64,000 nucleotides of DNA. Source: Anthoceros angustus. Its lineage: Eukaryota > Streptophyta > Anthocerotopsida > Anthocerotales > Anthocerotaceae. A model generated the notes under the pieces. The model did no database searches, was not told the DNA's origin, and saw only the letters and a program-made list of their open reading frames with translations. A program made the translations under genes and the position numbers. Shown here one piece after another: positions 13,331-25,364 of the stretch (the stretch's first letter is position 1; each line of letters opens with the position of its first letter). The DNA lies in the NCBI GenBank assembly GCA_010909165.1, contig MU008219.1, forward strand, positions 172,177 to 236,176, given 5' to 3'.

Positions 13331-14266
13331 CTTTCTGCGTCACGCGTCCGCCTTGACCCTTCCAGCGTTTGCCACCGCCCTGTGGTGGTCGGACCACTGG
13401 GTCCTGCCGGATTTCTTCCTGAAGCATCTCCGTCACTTCTCGGACCACATCCGGTGGGAACTGCGGTGTTGCCTTGGGTGAGTCCGCTTCTCCTGACATT
13501 TCCGGGGTTTTGGCTGCTTCTTCTGGCAGAGCTGCCCGATTTAACTCGTCCTCCTTGGCTGGGACGGCCTCCTTCGCAGGTGTCCCGTCCTCCGTATCCG
13601 TTGGGCTATCCCCATTTTTCTTCCTCTTAAACTGTCTCCTTTCGCTCCTTTCGGCCTGTTGACACTTCCAAGACTCCAGTCCGCCTTCTCCTCCTTAGCC
13701 GAACTTGCTTGCACCACTGCCCAAGTTCCTTCCCACTCCGCCAACCGGCGCCTTCAATCAGCACGGGCGCCTTAGGGAGGAGGCGAGGCGGTCGCGGCTC
13801 GCTGGGCGAGCGCACCGTCCCGAGCGAGGTTCGGACACAAGGTACCGCCCGCCATGTGCCCCCCGCCACAACTTCCACACAGCGCTCAAAGTCCCGTTGC
13901 CTTGCCGAGTGGGGTATGGACACGCTGGAGTAGTGCCCGGGTTCCATGGCCAGCAGCACCACCGCCCGAGAATTCGGGGGCTCCCATGCGTCAGACGGAG
14001 GTCGATGCAGACGGACCAATGTGGGTACATCGTCCCGGGATACCCCCGTGGTGCTTCTTGCACTTGGTATGCATCCTCCCACCTCGACTCTTCCCGTAGT
14101 CATACTCCACAGTTCACGGGTCCGAGGCGCTGGAATGCCCATGTTGGTGACACACCGCACACCATGATGAGTCCGGACCGTGGTGGCCGCCTTACGCCGT
14201 TCTTTATCCTTCACGGTTGATCGTCAACTCCTCCACCCTCTTCATTACCCGTTCTAGATCTTCCCC

Positions 14267-15116
14267 TCACCCCGCTTCCTTCAAAGGAGCTGGGTCGGTG
14301 GACCTCTCGCACTGCAAGTGCATCATGACCTCCTTCTTTTCCACCCTCACGACTACGGGCTTCTTCTTCTTATTTTTGGCGGGGTTCTTCTTCTTCCATG
14401 ACATCCTCGGATTCTTCTTGAGTCCTCTTCCTCTTCCTCCGATGCTACCCTGCCTCATCATCCTCTTCCGAGGGTTCTTCATCTTGATCCGACCCCGTTT
14501 CTTCTTCTTCTTCTTCTTCCTCCCGAGGCGCCCTCGCCGCTGGTGCATCGATTCTTCATAGTTCTCCGCCGCCCGGACCGCCTTGCTCACATCCTTCTCT
14601 GCCAACAGCAGCACGTGCTTAGCCATTGGCTTGGATAAGCCAGCTGCGAACCAACGTACCGCCTGCATGGTAGTGTGAGTGGGGTGCCGGTCCCGCAGCG
14701 CGTAGAACCGTTCGATGTACGATCCCAACTTCTCCGTCTTGCCTCGCTTCAGGTTCTCGAGTTTGGACAAGACGTAGCCTTCTTGATCGATTCCACGGAA
14801 TCTTTCTAAGAAGGCATCCTTCAATGCTTCGAAGGTTGCGGGGTGCGCTCGGTATTTCTCCGACCACCAACACCGCTCGCAGACCCTTGGAACCGAATGA
14901 GCCGCGATCCGAACCTTCTCCGTTGAAGTTTGCCCGCGACACGAAATCCTCCACGAAGGTTTCAGCGTCTCTCTCCTTCTTACCTCCAAAGAGGGAATAC
15001 GCTTGCTTGGTCGACGTTGTTGCCATTGCCGCGATCGGCAAGGGTTGAGGAACCGCCCCCCTTACCACCGCCTGACTTGGTGCTGCTTCCTCCTCTCGAT
15101 CCGACAACTCCACCAC
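14267..15116 (-). mobile_element. decayed Ty3-type LTR retrotransposon gag
   Basis: Two overlapping minus-strand frames together read as a retrotransposon Gag. The N-terminal part (frame opening at 15116) contains TKQAYSLFGGKKERDAETF. After a frame change near 14880, the capsid-like core reads ATFEALKDAFLERFRG, then GYVLSKLENLKRG, SYIERFYALRDR and ARWFAAG-like helices, the pattern of the Retrotrans_gag domain. A lysine-rich tail follows at about 14370-14530. A possible damaged zinc knuckle (C..H...GH) lies near 14135. No protease, reverse transcriptase or integrase is visible further downstream. Gag packages element RNA into virus-like particles. The element is defective. Confidence 0.75.
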
Positions 15117-15249
15117 GCCACCGTTGGTGTGACTCGCCGAGCTCGTCGTCTCTCACGTGCTGCGCTCGGGCGCTCGGGCGATCTGGCGTCCGACTCTCGA
15201 ATTGCCCTTAACTACCTCACGCCCTCCACGCATCCACGCTTGCTGAGCG

Positions 15250-15275
15250 ATTTCATTCCCAACAGCGCCAAAATG
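15250..15275 (-). other. primer-binding-site-like junction upstream of gag
   Basis: Read on the minus strand, a terminus ending in CGCCACA is followed by TTTTGGCGCTGTTGGG, about 140 bp before the gag frame. This resembles the LTR end plus TGGCGC-type primer-binding site of plant Ty3 elements. The LTR would then start, in plus coordinates, with TGTGGCGCG at about 15274. The assignment is by position and pattern only, since no second LTR copy is seen. Confidence 0.4.
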
Positions 15276-15696
15276 TGGCGCGACGGCCGACGGCCACCGC
15301 ACAATCCGTGTCGTTGTAGGAAGGAGTCCGCTCAAGGGAATGACAGTCTGCTTGCGCTTCAGCGATTCTCGTCTTACTTTGCGTCTGCTCGCCCAACGCA
15401 CACTATGCCTCACGTTTAACTACTCGCGCTCACCGCAGCCCGTGTGGCTAAACGCTTAAGGACCCGTTCGCGTCCGTATCGTTCCGTTCGTTCTCACACC
15501 TCGTCCGTTCCTCTCTCCTCACACTACACTTATCGGTCTTAGGAAAGACGCTGGTTACATGCCCGACCTCCTCCGCTGCTCCACTGGCCTCCGTCCGGCT
15601 CAGACGCCTCCGAGTCCCTCCCACGTCCGCTCGGCCCGGGCTGCTCGACGAGCACGGGTCCCAGTCACCCTTCCCCGCACACACCACAACACGTTA

Positions 15697-16690
15697 GGTC
15701 CGTCACGGGACCACGATCAATCTCTCCGAGTCGCCGTGCTCGCCTGACTCAGACTCACGTTAGCAAGAAGACACACAAGGTCTCGAAGATCAACACCAAG
15801 AGAAGATGATTTATTCAGGCAGCCTCAGCCTCTTATACTACGCCCAAGTCGGCGTCTTTATTACACCTCTATTCTCGAAATATGGCCACCAAGATACCCT
15901 AATCGGCCGCCTACCATCCTATTCCCTCCCCTATCTCCTTCACGGGGGCTGGAAGGTCCGGGTTCCGCCTTGGGATTGGTGGTCCAATCTCCGCCCGGCT
16001 GGGCGCAAGACCTAATCGGATGATCCGGTGGACCCCTCCTCTCTCCGGAATCACAGCCGGGTTGGGCTGCGGCGGTCGGCGCGCCGTTACCACACGTCAT
16101 CCTCCCAGCCTCCCGTGGGTCCCCTCGGTGGGGCCACCGGCCTCCCCAGCGTAAGTCGAAGGGGCTCCTCCTGCCAAGTCCGGACCTCGAGGTCCGTCAC
16201 GGGACCACGATCAATCTCTCGGGGCATCTGCGCTCGGTGACTCGGGACTCACGTTAGCAAGACACACAAAGGTGCAGAGCAGCGGCATCAACACCAAGAA
16301 AGATGATTTATTCAGGCGGCTGACCCTCTTATACTACGCCCGGTCGTCTTTATTACACCCTATTACGGTGATGGCGGCTCGGTATACTAATCGGCCGCCT
16401 ACCATCCTATTCCCTCCCCTATCTCCTTCGGCGGTGGGGGAAGGTCCGGGTTCCGCCTTGGGATTGGTGGTCCAATCTCCCGTCACGGCAGTTGCGGCGC
16501 ACCCAATCGGATGATCCGGCGGGACCCCTCCTCTCTCCGGAATCGGGTTGGGCTCGTGGCGGTCGGCGGCCGTTACCACAACGTCATCCTCCACAGCCTC
16601 CCGTGGGTCCCCTCGGTGGGGCCCCATATCTGCTCCCCTAGCGTAAGTCGAAGGGGCTCCTCCTTCTTGCCGAGTCGGACCTCGAGGTCG
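15697..16690 (-). repeat. two tandem 494-500 bp repeats, LTR-like
   Basis: A unit beginning GGTCCGTCACGGGACCACG starts at 15697 and again at 16191. Both copies end in a shared segment around GTAAGTCGAAGGGGCTCCTC. In the minus sense each copy carries a TATA-like TATAAG (15832-15837; 16328-16333) followed about 16 nt later by AATAAA (15810-15815; 16307-16312), a compact promoter plus polyadenylation signal as in an LTR. They lie upstream of the Ty3-type gag in the correct orientation, so an LTR with an internal duplication is likely. The copies differ mainly by short indels. Confidence 0.6.
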
Positions 16691-16914
16691 GTCTCGACTC
16701 CGGTCTGAACTCCAGTCAGGCTTATTTCGAGTCCGGCCTACTGGGTCCGCCTCGGGTTCGGACCTCGGGGTCAAACTTATTCAGTCCGGTCCCAAGCTCC
16801 GGACCCCTTATCCTGGACCTCGTCTTGCTAGGTCCTCCTCCCTACCCCCGACCCTTGTCTTGGCCGGTTCCTCCTTCCTTTCGTGGCGCCACCTCCTTCT
16901 CCCGAGCGGTGAAC

Positions 16915-19759
16915 TTACCACAGGGTCCGTTGCGTCTCGCTCCTCTTGAGGCTCTTCTCCTCACGCTGCTCCAAACAGGCCCCTAGAGTCCCCTGCGTCC
17001 CCATGCCCTTCTTCCCCTCACAGGCCTTCCGTCCGTCTAGTGGTGAGAGGCCTCTGCCGGGGCTCGGCGTGGTAATAGGCAAAGTCCGAATCCACTTGTT
17101 GGATTGCCTCTTCCACGTGTGCCCGAGCACCCGATACTCCCTTCGCCATAGGTGCTCCGGAGCCGAGCGCCGCCCGCTTGTTGGACCACCTCCGAGTTTG
17201 ATAGGCGGGTAGCTGCTTGCAGCTGCCTCGGTCACCTCCATCGTCATTGTTGCTCCACCGCCCAACTCCTCGCCTCCTTGGCCACCTTCACAGCCTCTCG
17301 GCCTCCGGCGTTTCCCTTCCTCACCGACCAGCATTTTGTCTCTCGGTTTTGCCTCCATTCATTCGGCCGCAACTCCGCCATCTCCCTCTCCAGACGGTCG
17401 GGCAACTCGCTGATCGCGGCTTCGCCTGTGCCCTTCTCCATCTCGGCGTCCACCTCCTGTTCCATCGCCGTCACGGCTCCGTCAGCAGGCGGGCGCTCTA
17501 TTTCCGTTCGCGTTCGCGACCATCCTACTACCATTCCTCTCAATGGTAGTTTGAAGTCAGCCCAAGTCTCCTTGCGGTCTTCCATCTCCGCCGCCTCTGC
17601 TCCACCTCACGAGCCGAGTCCGAGATCCTCCATCTCCTTGTCGCGAACTTCCAGGCTGGTGGTCGCGCTTGCTCCGCCTCTGCTCCATCTTGAGGCGGTG
17701 GCGCTCTATCTCCTCGAAGTCTTGGATTCTCTCGTTGAGAACCCCTTGCTGCTCGCCAGCGTCTTGGGTTGTAACTCCAAGGTGTCCTTGCTGCTCCGCC
17801 GCCTCGGGTGGCTTCTACCTCCCACTGCGCCGAGGTCCCCGATTTCCGGGTCTTGGCCTCGGCGCCGCTCAAGCTCTCCCTCCTTGGCCACCTTCACAGC
17901 CTCTCGGCTTGGCTCTGGTCTGGTCGCGCCTCCCTCCACCGGCCCGATCACGCCGATAGTGATCTCGCCGCTGTGGCTTCCGCCTCCTTGGCCACCTTCA
18001 CAGCCTCTCGGCTTGGCTCTGGTCTGGTCGGGCCGCCAGTCCCGAGCCCTCCGCTTGCGGGCCTCTTCCGCCTCCTGCTCCTGTTCCATCGCCTCGGACC
18101 TCAAGGTCCATCGCCTCGGGTGGCTTCTACCTCCTGCTCCACCTCCGGTGAAGGAATTTAGTCCGGTCCTTGCGGATGGACGGACTTCCCTCTCGGCCTC
18201 CGGCGTTTCCCTTCCTCAATCAGGGGCTTGGCCTTCCTTCGCCTCCGGCCTCCAACCGCCTCCCGGAGGAGTACCATGCGCCTCGGGTGGCTTCTACCTC
18301 CAGGTCTTCTCGGCCATCCCGCAGAGACCCCAAAGCATCTGTCCATGGCGGTAGCAGGACCCGCCGTGTTTCTTCCACGGCCACCGTGAGGCTCCCACAA
18401 AGTCCGTAGGGGAGCCGCATTTCACGGTCCGCCAGGACCTCCATACCCCGAGTAAGTCGGTGGGTTCTCGGACCTAATCGGGACCCTTAGGTCCCCGATG
18501 AGCCCGAGCTTCACCCTCCTTGGCCCTTTTGGCGCGAGCTCCTTCTCGCCCTTTTTCTCACAGGGCTCGGAGGAGGTGAGGGGTCCGGAGCAAGCCCTTT
18601 TGCCCCTTCGAGACAGACTGCTCGGTGCGCCGCTGCTGTCCTCGCCTCGGCGTCCCCTTTACGCCCTCCTTACCGCTTCCTCCGCTTCTTGCCACTCAGG
18701 TGGCGGGGTAAGAATCTTGGCACCGTCGAGGTCTGCGTTGGTGGTCTTGCGTCTCTTGGTTCCCTCTCGGCCTCCGGCGGGGCCTCCGGTGGTGGCGGGG
18801 CTATTGGGCGGTTGTAGGCCGCCTCCCGCCTGACCGGCCTACTGGGCACTGTGGAGGAGGGAAGCGGTCTTCCCATACTTCCACAGGTGGTGAGGGGTCC
18901 GTTCAGCGTATGGAGTCAGAATTCCCTCGATCGTCCTCCTCCGGGTCGTTTGGCCTTGATCGGCCTCCACCTCGGCGCCCTTGCGCTCCACTTCCGGCGG
19001 GGCCTCGGTCCTTTCGGCGCCGCTCAAGCTCTCCCTCCTTGAGGAGCTCGAAATGTCCCCATACATGGATCGGGTATGGGGCGGCCAGATGGCGAGGCTT
19101 CGCCCGAGCTATGGCCTCGACTAAACCGGCGAAGATAATCCTTCCCGATCGCCCTCTTCCCCAGCTCGGCGCATGCGAGAATACCAGATTATCACCAAGG
19201 TGATCCACCTTGGTGGCGAGTTCAATGGACAATGATCCGGGCTACCGCCCTTACTCGACTGTCCAGCAGGTCGGATATCAACCATCCGTTGGTGGTCCTC
19301 TGCGTCCCAGGCCTCAGCATCGCCGCTGTTGCCGGCCCTATCTTCCCCTTCGCCTTGAGGGGCTCCGGCACCACTCCCCCTTCTTCCTCCTTTGGGCGGT
19401 TGTAGGCCCCTCAGGACCTCCAAGGTCCATCGCCTCGGGTCCTCCCGGAGGTTCTTGGACCGCACCTCCTTGTTGACCGCCAACATCTTCGGGCGAACTC
19501 CGACTGAGTGACGAACGTCTGCCGCCTGAACGATCCAGTGCCACTCCTCCACTAATTCTCCCGCCTCCAGTGGCCCAAAGTCCGGATAGCGCGGGTCACA
19601 ATGTTGCGCTCCACGAGGTTCCATGGCTCCCAAACTTCCGAGCTTTTGGGTGCCACGCCTCCCCTTTGTCGTAGCCGCCGACCGGAGTTCAGCACGATCG
19701 CCCTCCTCGCGTTCGCTCTCCAACCCAGCGGTGAACCTCGAGAAGGTCTGGGCGCTCAA
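16915..19759 (-). pseudogene. decayed charged repeat protein, probably transposon-derived
   Basis: On the minus strand several overlapping frames (about 19759-19121, 18104-17706, 17585-17244, 17358-16915) read as glutamate, lysine and arginine-rich sequence. A recurring segment of about 45 nt (17276, 17880, 17987; partly 18191) translates to REAVKVAKE-like peptides, suggesting a coiled-coil repeat protein. The frame changes repeatedly, so no intact product is possible. The plus strand shows a 400-codon open frame here (17152-18354), but it is proline, serine and leucine-rich and is the antisense of these repeats. The family is not recognised; its position behind a Ty3-type element suggests it belongs to a mobile element. 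Confidence 0.35.
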
Positions 19760-20282
19760 GAGATAGCGCCCGAGCCGGGTTGCGGGCGCGAGGCTGCGAG
19801 GTGTCTGGCGGCGAATGACCTTGACGCGCCTTGGGAATGCTGGCGGGCGCCTCTTCCCGTAGCGCGGTGCATGGCTTATGCGACCTTCGCCTCGCTTACG
19901 GCCTTACGCCCGCGCGTACTCGGCCTTCGCGCGCGCGCGTCCAGGCGTGAATACCGCTATAACCGGTAAGGCCCCTGCCACCGTGATGCCCGACCTCCAC
20001 TCGGGGCCATCCACGTGGCGCCGCCTAGTCCGTCCTCACGGCTCAACTTCTAAGTTACTTTCCCTGGCGTACTTATCACCTTGGACTGGGTGGGTCCGGA
20101 CTTATCCGTTACCCGGCGTGTCCGTGCACCGCCATAGTAGGTCCGGGCACGTTGCCACTCGGTCAGGGTATACTCCGAGTGCTATCCGTGCTTATTCCTC
20201 CCTTTTCCGCCTTATTTTATCCTCCGCTTCTACGAAAAAAACAAAACCCTAGTTATTTCTTAACCCCCAAGGGAAGTCCGTA
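19760..20282. other. stretch with nothing recognised
   Basis: GC-rich DNA with short overlapping open frames on the plus strand. No domain, repeat unit or RNA structure stood out. Confidence 0.4.
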
Positions 20283-20815
20283 GTCCACATCCCTCACCAA
20301 TCCTCCAACTCGGACCCTCCAATGGTCCATATTTGGCCATTGGGCGGTCGAAATTTCCGCTGCGGCCTTGGGCGCCATGCTCCTGCAAAAAGCTCACTGC
20401 CCACGGTGCCTCAAATTGCTAATAGCTCGCCTCAGAATCTCCAACTTGGTGGGCCCCCGGTTTCTTCCTTCCAGACTGCATGAGCTTCCGCCACTGTGGC
20501 TCGCCTTCACACTGCCGAGCTCGTGCCTGTCAGGATTGTATGGAGCTACCCATGCCGCGGTGCCTTTAGTTTTCTTAGGGTTATATCCCCCTGAAATTCT
20601 ACGACCGCCGGCCGGCTTCCGCTACCACTTCTCCCTTCCACGACCGCTCCTTCCTTCAGCGACCGCCCTTCGATTCGCCCTACAGTCTAACATAGCCCCA
20701 CTGATCTGCCAACCACACACCCAGTTCAACTACTGCCCAAGAAGTTCGACCACTAGCCTATGGACTTGGCAACCTCTGCTAAATATGGGGACCCCCCTCC
20801 CACATATATAGGCTT
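20283..20815. repeat. dispersed repeat, inverted copy of 40957-41490
   Basis: The reverse complement of this segment matches 40957-41490 over about 530 bp. Shared stretches include GCCAAATATGGAC, GCCCAAGGTCGCAGCGGAAA and GAGGCGAGCTATCAGCAATT in the 41 kb orientation, and CAAGTCCATAGGCTAGTGGTC at the far end. A shorter related piece occurs at 22690-22800. A plus-strand frame at 41396-41740 in the other copy has no counterpart here because of indels. Confidence 0.7.
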
Positions 20816-20835
20816 CCTATTAGAACAGCATAATA

Positions 20836-20869
20836 TTTGAAGCGGCTGAATATACAAAGCCGCTTCAAA
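20836..20869. repeat. perfect stem-loop, 12-bp arms with 10-nt loop
   Basis: TTTGAAGCGGCT at 20836-20847 and AGCCGCTTCAAA at 20858-20869 are exact reverse complements around a 10-nt AT-rich loop. A slightly damaged copy occurs in opposite orientation at about 48216-48248, and a degraded copy at about 22820-22856. The recurrence at repeat boundaries suggests a terminal or subterminal hairpin of a transposon family. Confidence 0.7.
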
Positions 20870-21127
20870 AAAACCAATCACGGAAAACATGGTGAGCCAA
20901 TTCCATGATTTCGACGCTTTAATTTTTCTTGGTGATGGTTCATTCCCTCCCTTCCCTACGACATCAGCTACTTTTCACGTCGAGTGCACACGGTTATGGT
21001 CGTAGTGTGCCCGAAAGGCCCCCAATGGTCTTCCTAATATTCATCATTGCTTGTCGGTGATTTCACACCTACTTGGAAAGCAATACATAGCACTAAAAAG
21101 CAATAAAAGATTAAAGGGAATGTTTGC

Positions 21128-21149
21128 GGGCGCCGGCATGCCGACGCCC
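21128..21149. repeat. palindrome, GCCGGCATGCC core
   Basis: A 22-nt palindrome centred between 21138 and 21139 with one mismatched pair. It belongs to the same family as the five palindromes at 45-48 kb. Confidence 0.7.
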
Positions 21150-21240
21150 TGGAAAAGGTTTCTAAGTCGGCAAAAGCCGGATCGCCAAGGCCGTGGATCA
21201 TGAAGGCCGGGGCTTCTGCTAGGTATTCACGTGTTCAACC

Positions 21241-21790
21241 GTGAGTAGATGCAGCTGTCTTGTCAAGGTTCAAAGCACACCACAGACACAAAACAATCTG
21301 GCTGCCTGGATCAAGCTCCAACACACACACATAAAAAATATTCAGAGCCTGTAGACAGCCTATCTGGGCCAACCATCTAACACGCACCACCTAGTAGGTG
21401 GTGTCCTTAGGGCTAGTGACACACTCCACTTTCCGGGGACGGGCCAAATATGTCATCAAAATTTGCACTTAAGAAAACTCGGAACGTTGATTTTGAGGGT
21501 TTGTGGGAAACGGCTGCTAAAAATACAACGCACCGTACACCCAAACCCATTCCACTTCATCAAAACTTGAAATTTATTGGCAATATTTCCACACCTCGAT
21601 GTCTCATGGTTAAACAAAAGAGGCATTCGGGAGAAAAAGTAGAGATCCTTATAAATTTATGGCGTGCAGACTAGAACATTTATTTAGGCTTTATTTCAAT
21701 CGGTGTCACTTTTGGGATACATTACGACCAAAGCTACCTTTACAAACCGGCATATGGAAAAGTGTACCGTCATGTTACACAATTGGATGA
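21241..21790. other. repeat fragment and unassigned AT-rich stretch
   Basis: The first part (about 21255-21385) matches segments at 36395-36550 and 37690-37860, recognisable by CTGGATCAAGCTCCAACAC. The rest, including a 74-codon open frame at 21450-21674, has no recognised content. Confidence 0.45.
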
Positions 21791-22800
21791 ATGCATCACT
21801 AGCGGGCTCACTGTTTGTGGGCCTTAGGGTTATTCATGTAAAATACATGGAATAATATTATTCAAATATACATCCCCAAGGTACAAAGTATATCTTGATG
21901 AATACATTTCTCGCTAATAAAGTATTGGAAAACCGCTATGGTGTAGTTCACATGTAACCGCCTCTAGTCCATGCCATGTGACATTGACCGTTGGCTCATA
22001 GCCATGCTCCGTGTGACAAAACATTCCGAATCGAGCATTCCCCAAACTCAAACCCCGTTTCTTCACACTTGGCGGACCATGGCTTGCACATCGACGCTAA
22101 AACTTGACATACACAAAATCATGTGATTGCGTCCCCAACTCGACCCGGTGAAGCCACGAAAGCTACGCATCCAACCCCTCTCCCTCCCTTTCTCTTCCCC
22201 CTCCGCTTCTAGTCTAGATCGCTTGCAAAAACCTAGGTAACCCACTTCACGCTCCTATCTCCAATGCTCCTCCGGTTTGCCAAGGGTGTCCCCATCACTG
22301 TCTGCCACAATGAACAGCCCGTTAGTGCATGCGACAACCATGCTCAACTCTCAAGCGAAAAGGTAGAGGTAAGTGCTTCCAGCCTCCTCCTTCACTTCCA
22401 CCCGCTCCCGCTCCCGGCGGCGGCCTCCTCTGCGGCAACCTTCATTCGCGTGGCTTGCATGGACTCACGGCAGCAGGTCACGGAAGCTCTAAACAATTCT
22501 TTGGGGGGACGGGTCCTCGAGCTCTTCCTTCACCCCTCCTTCCTCTGCGGCCTGTCAGTTCTGCACCCTTCGTTTCGCCTCCGTGAACCCCTCCTTCGCT
22601 ATCCTATAGTCCTCTTCCTTGGCTTTTCCTACCTCCTGCGCATCGGAAAATCTACGATGCCACCACCTCTGCATCTCGGGGCCTTAGCCCCCTGGAACAA
22701 CCACACACGGTTCAACTACCGCCCCGGCGAAGCCGACCACTAGCCTATGGACTTGGCAACCTCTCGCTAAATATGGGGACCCCTCCACATATATAGGCTT
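21790..22800. repeat. dispersed repeat blocks shared with 24083-24430 and 25365-26000
   Basis: 21789-22130 matches 24083-24430 (shared AAATACATGGAATAATATTA and GTATTGGAAAACCGCTATGG). 22060-22640 matches 25375-25990 (shared AACAGCCCGTTAGTGCATGC and ACGGAAGCTCTAAACAATTC). A third partial copy of the latter lies at 22930-23090. Differences are mostly indels of 1-6 nt, often C and G. No protein-coding content is recognised. Confidence 0.7.
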
Positions 22801-23256
22801 CCTATTAGAACAAGATAATATTTGAAGCGGTACCGAATATACAAGTGCAACCTGTGAAAAACCACGCTGGAAAACATGGTGGGCACCGAATTCCATGATT
22901 TCGACGCTTTAATTTTCTTGGTGATGGTTCATTCCTCCTTCACTTCCACCCGCTCCCGCTCCCGGCGACGGCCTCCTCTGCGGCAACCTTCATTCGCGTG
23001 GCTTGCATGGACTCACGGCAGCAGGTCACGGAAGCTCTAAACAATTCTTTGGGGGGACGGGTCCTCGAGCTCTTCCTTCACCCCTCCTTCCCTACGACAT
23101 CGCCTACTTTTCACGCCGAGTGCACACGGTTATGGTCGAGTGTGCCCGAAAGGCCCCAATGGTCTTCCGGTGATATTCATCGGAGCTTGTCGATTTCACA
23201 CCTACTTGGAAAGCAATACATAGCACTAAAAGCAATAAAAGATTAAAGGAATGTTT

Positions 23257-23280
23257 ATGGCGCCGCATGCCGGCATGCAG
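23257..23280. repeat. degenerate GCCGGCATGC palindrome
   Basis: Position-equivalent to the palindrome at 21128-21149 inside a paralogous repeat block (shared flanks GATTAAAGG and TTTCTAAGTCGGCAAAAGCC). It is damaged by indels and carries two GCATGC cores. Confidence 0.5.
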
Positions 23281-23399
23281 AAAGGTTTCTAAGTCGGCAA
23301 AAGCCGGATCGCCAAGGCAATTGAAGGCCGGATCGCTACAGTTAGGTATTCACGTGTTCAACCGTGAGTAGATGCAGCCTGTCTTGTCAAGGTTCAAAG

Positions 23400-25361
23400 C
23401 ACACCACGGACATCCTGTGGTGACCATCCTCGGGAACACTTCGCCACTGCTGGTCGAACATAGATGACTGCATGATCACCATTGAAACCTCGCTACTCTC
23501 TCAATCGACAAACCACGTAACATTGTTAGAAAATTAGAGCACCACATTGCGGGATCGGTTTCGACATAGTCGCCGTTACATGCTCCGGACATTATCACAC
23601 CGTCAACTTCCTACAAGCAGATGATGCCGATGGCGTTAAACCTTTCGAAAAGCGAAAACAATCCACGCATTCAAGCGAGGGGACATAACGTCTGGTACAA
23701 GGGCGGAAAGTTGACAATATTAGGTTGCCTCGTCCGGCTCCTCTCCAGTCCGACCATCCGGTGGTCCACCACCACGTCTGGACTCATCCGTTGATTCCAC
23801 ATTGTCGAGGTCTTAAGTCAATCATGTCTTGGGCATGACATTCGTGTCGGTGGCGGAAGTCTCGCCGGTTCGGCGCAACTCAAAGACTTTGGTCTTTATC
23901 GCTTCATTGTCGTCCTCGCAACGTCTTGTTCCTTGTCGGTGAAATCATAGGCCAGCACATTTGTCTCGAAGTTGAGGCTTTGCAAATGCTTCTCACGCCT
24001 CTGCCTCCATTCTTTGATCGCCGCACTTTTTCCCTCGACGGTGGGCGCTTCCGTATCACAAACTCCTCCATGTACCTTCCCTCGAATGCATCACTAGCGG
24101 CTCACTTTGTGGGCCTTAGGGTTATTCATGTAAAATACATGGAATAATATTATTCAAATATACATCCCCAAGGTACAAAGTATATCTTGATGAATACATT
24201 TCTCGCTAATAAAGTATTGGAAAACCGCTATGGTGTAGTTCACATGTAACCGCCTCTAGTCCATGCCATGTGACATTGACCGTTGGCTCATAGCCATGCT
24301 CCGTGTGACAAACATTCCGAATCAGCATTCCCCAAACTCAAACCCCGTTTCCGCTTCACACTTGCGGCGGACCATGGCTTGCACATCGACGCTAAAACTT
24401 GACATACACAAAATCATGTGATTGCGTCCCCAATCTCCTTCACACAACCTCGACTGAGCCTGCCCTTGCCCTCCCTCCGCACTTGATGTGCCCTGTGTAC
24501 ACCTCCGACCATGTCCAAAAATCCGTCGGCCATTGCGGGATCAACCAAAGTTGAGTGGAGGGTCTGGTGGTACCTCGTTTTCTTCATCGCGAGTGTACCA
24601 AGACCATTCTCTCCAACGGAATGGAATGCCACCTAGTCTCTCGGCTGCTACTGTTCATCCCCGACGTATCCCACCATGCTAGTTGCTCCACATTCATATG
24701 TCGCTGGTGCGTTCCCGCTTTTACTTCATGGACTCCACTACTACTACCACTACCGCCGCCAGGGCATCGGGGCATCCTTCCGCTTTGCTTGTCCCTTTCC
24801 TTTACCTTGGGCATGTGATGGGACCAACGGCAACAATGGAGCCACAATCACCCGTGGTGGCACCCCTGACGTAATAGCACACCACCCTCCGGTGATGATC
24901 GAACTTGAAAACTCCTTGCATCTTAGCACATCACGTCCTCTCGATAGCTTCTCCCTTGTTATTTTGAACTGGTGTTGAAAAGCGTGATTATGCAAGTCAT
25001 ACGTTGCGACGATCCCCTTCCCATAGATAGGTCTTGAAGTCCGCACCTCCTTGATGTGAATCTGCGGTGATGGGGTGTACGCCCGCTCCGGAACCCTATC
25101 ATTTCGGCAGTGAAAGCATCCTTCAACCCTAGCACAACCGAGAACCTCGAAAAACATTTGGTCAATCGATCGTGGGTATGGCCAACAAGAAGAAACCCCA
25201 CCTTGATTTTTTTGAAGATACCTTTCGCCACAAGCATGGATGATATGCCAATACCTCCGATTCTTGTTTTGAGCAGTGTTGTCCATCCGCAAGTATAGGG
25301 GAGCGGCCTCCGGTATTGATAACATCTGAATCACTCTGATTCCATTCGGATCATTTCTCAC
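23400..25361 (-). pseudogene. DUF7869-type transposon-associated protein, decayed copy 1
   Basis: Minus-strand frames between 25361 and about 24750 carry the hallmarks of the DUF7869 family, found in many mobile-element proteins of plants and animals: YLRMDNTAQNKNRRYWH (the xLDNxAxxNKNR signature), then KGIFKKIKVGFLLVGHTHD, then CFSRFSVVLGLKDAF. These peptides lie in different frames, so the copy is frameshifted. The remainder down to about 23400 matches the C-terminal part of copy 2 at 26580-27300. The molecular role of the domain is not established to my knowledge. Copy 1 has no N-terminal region: it is truncated at about 25361, where another repeat starts. Confidence 0.7.
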
Positions 25362-25364
25362 ATT

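Noticed and set aside
17152-18354. 400-codon plus-strand open frame
   Set aside because: Low-complexity proline/serine/leucine sequence that is antisense to a Glu/Lys-rich repeat; no start context, domain or splice structure supports it.
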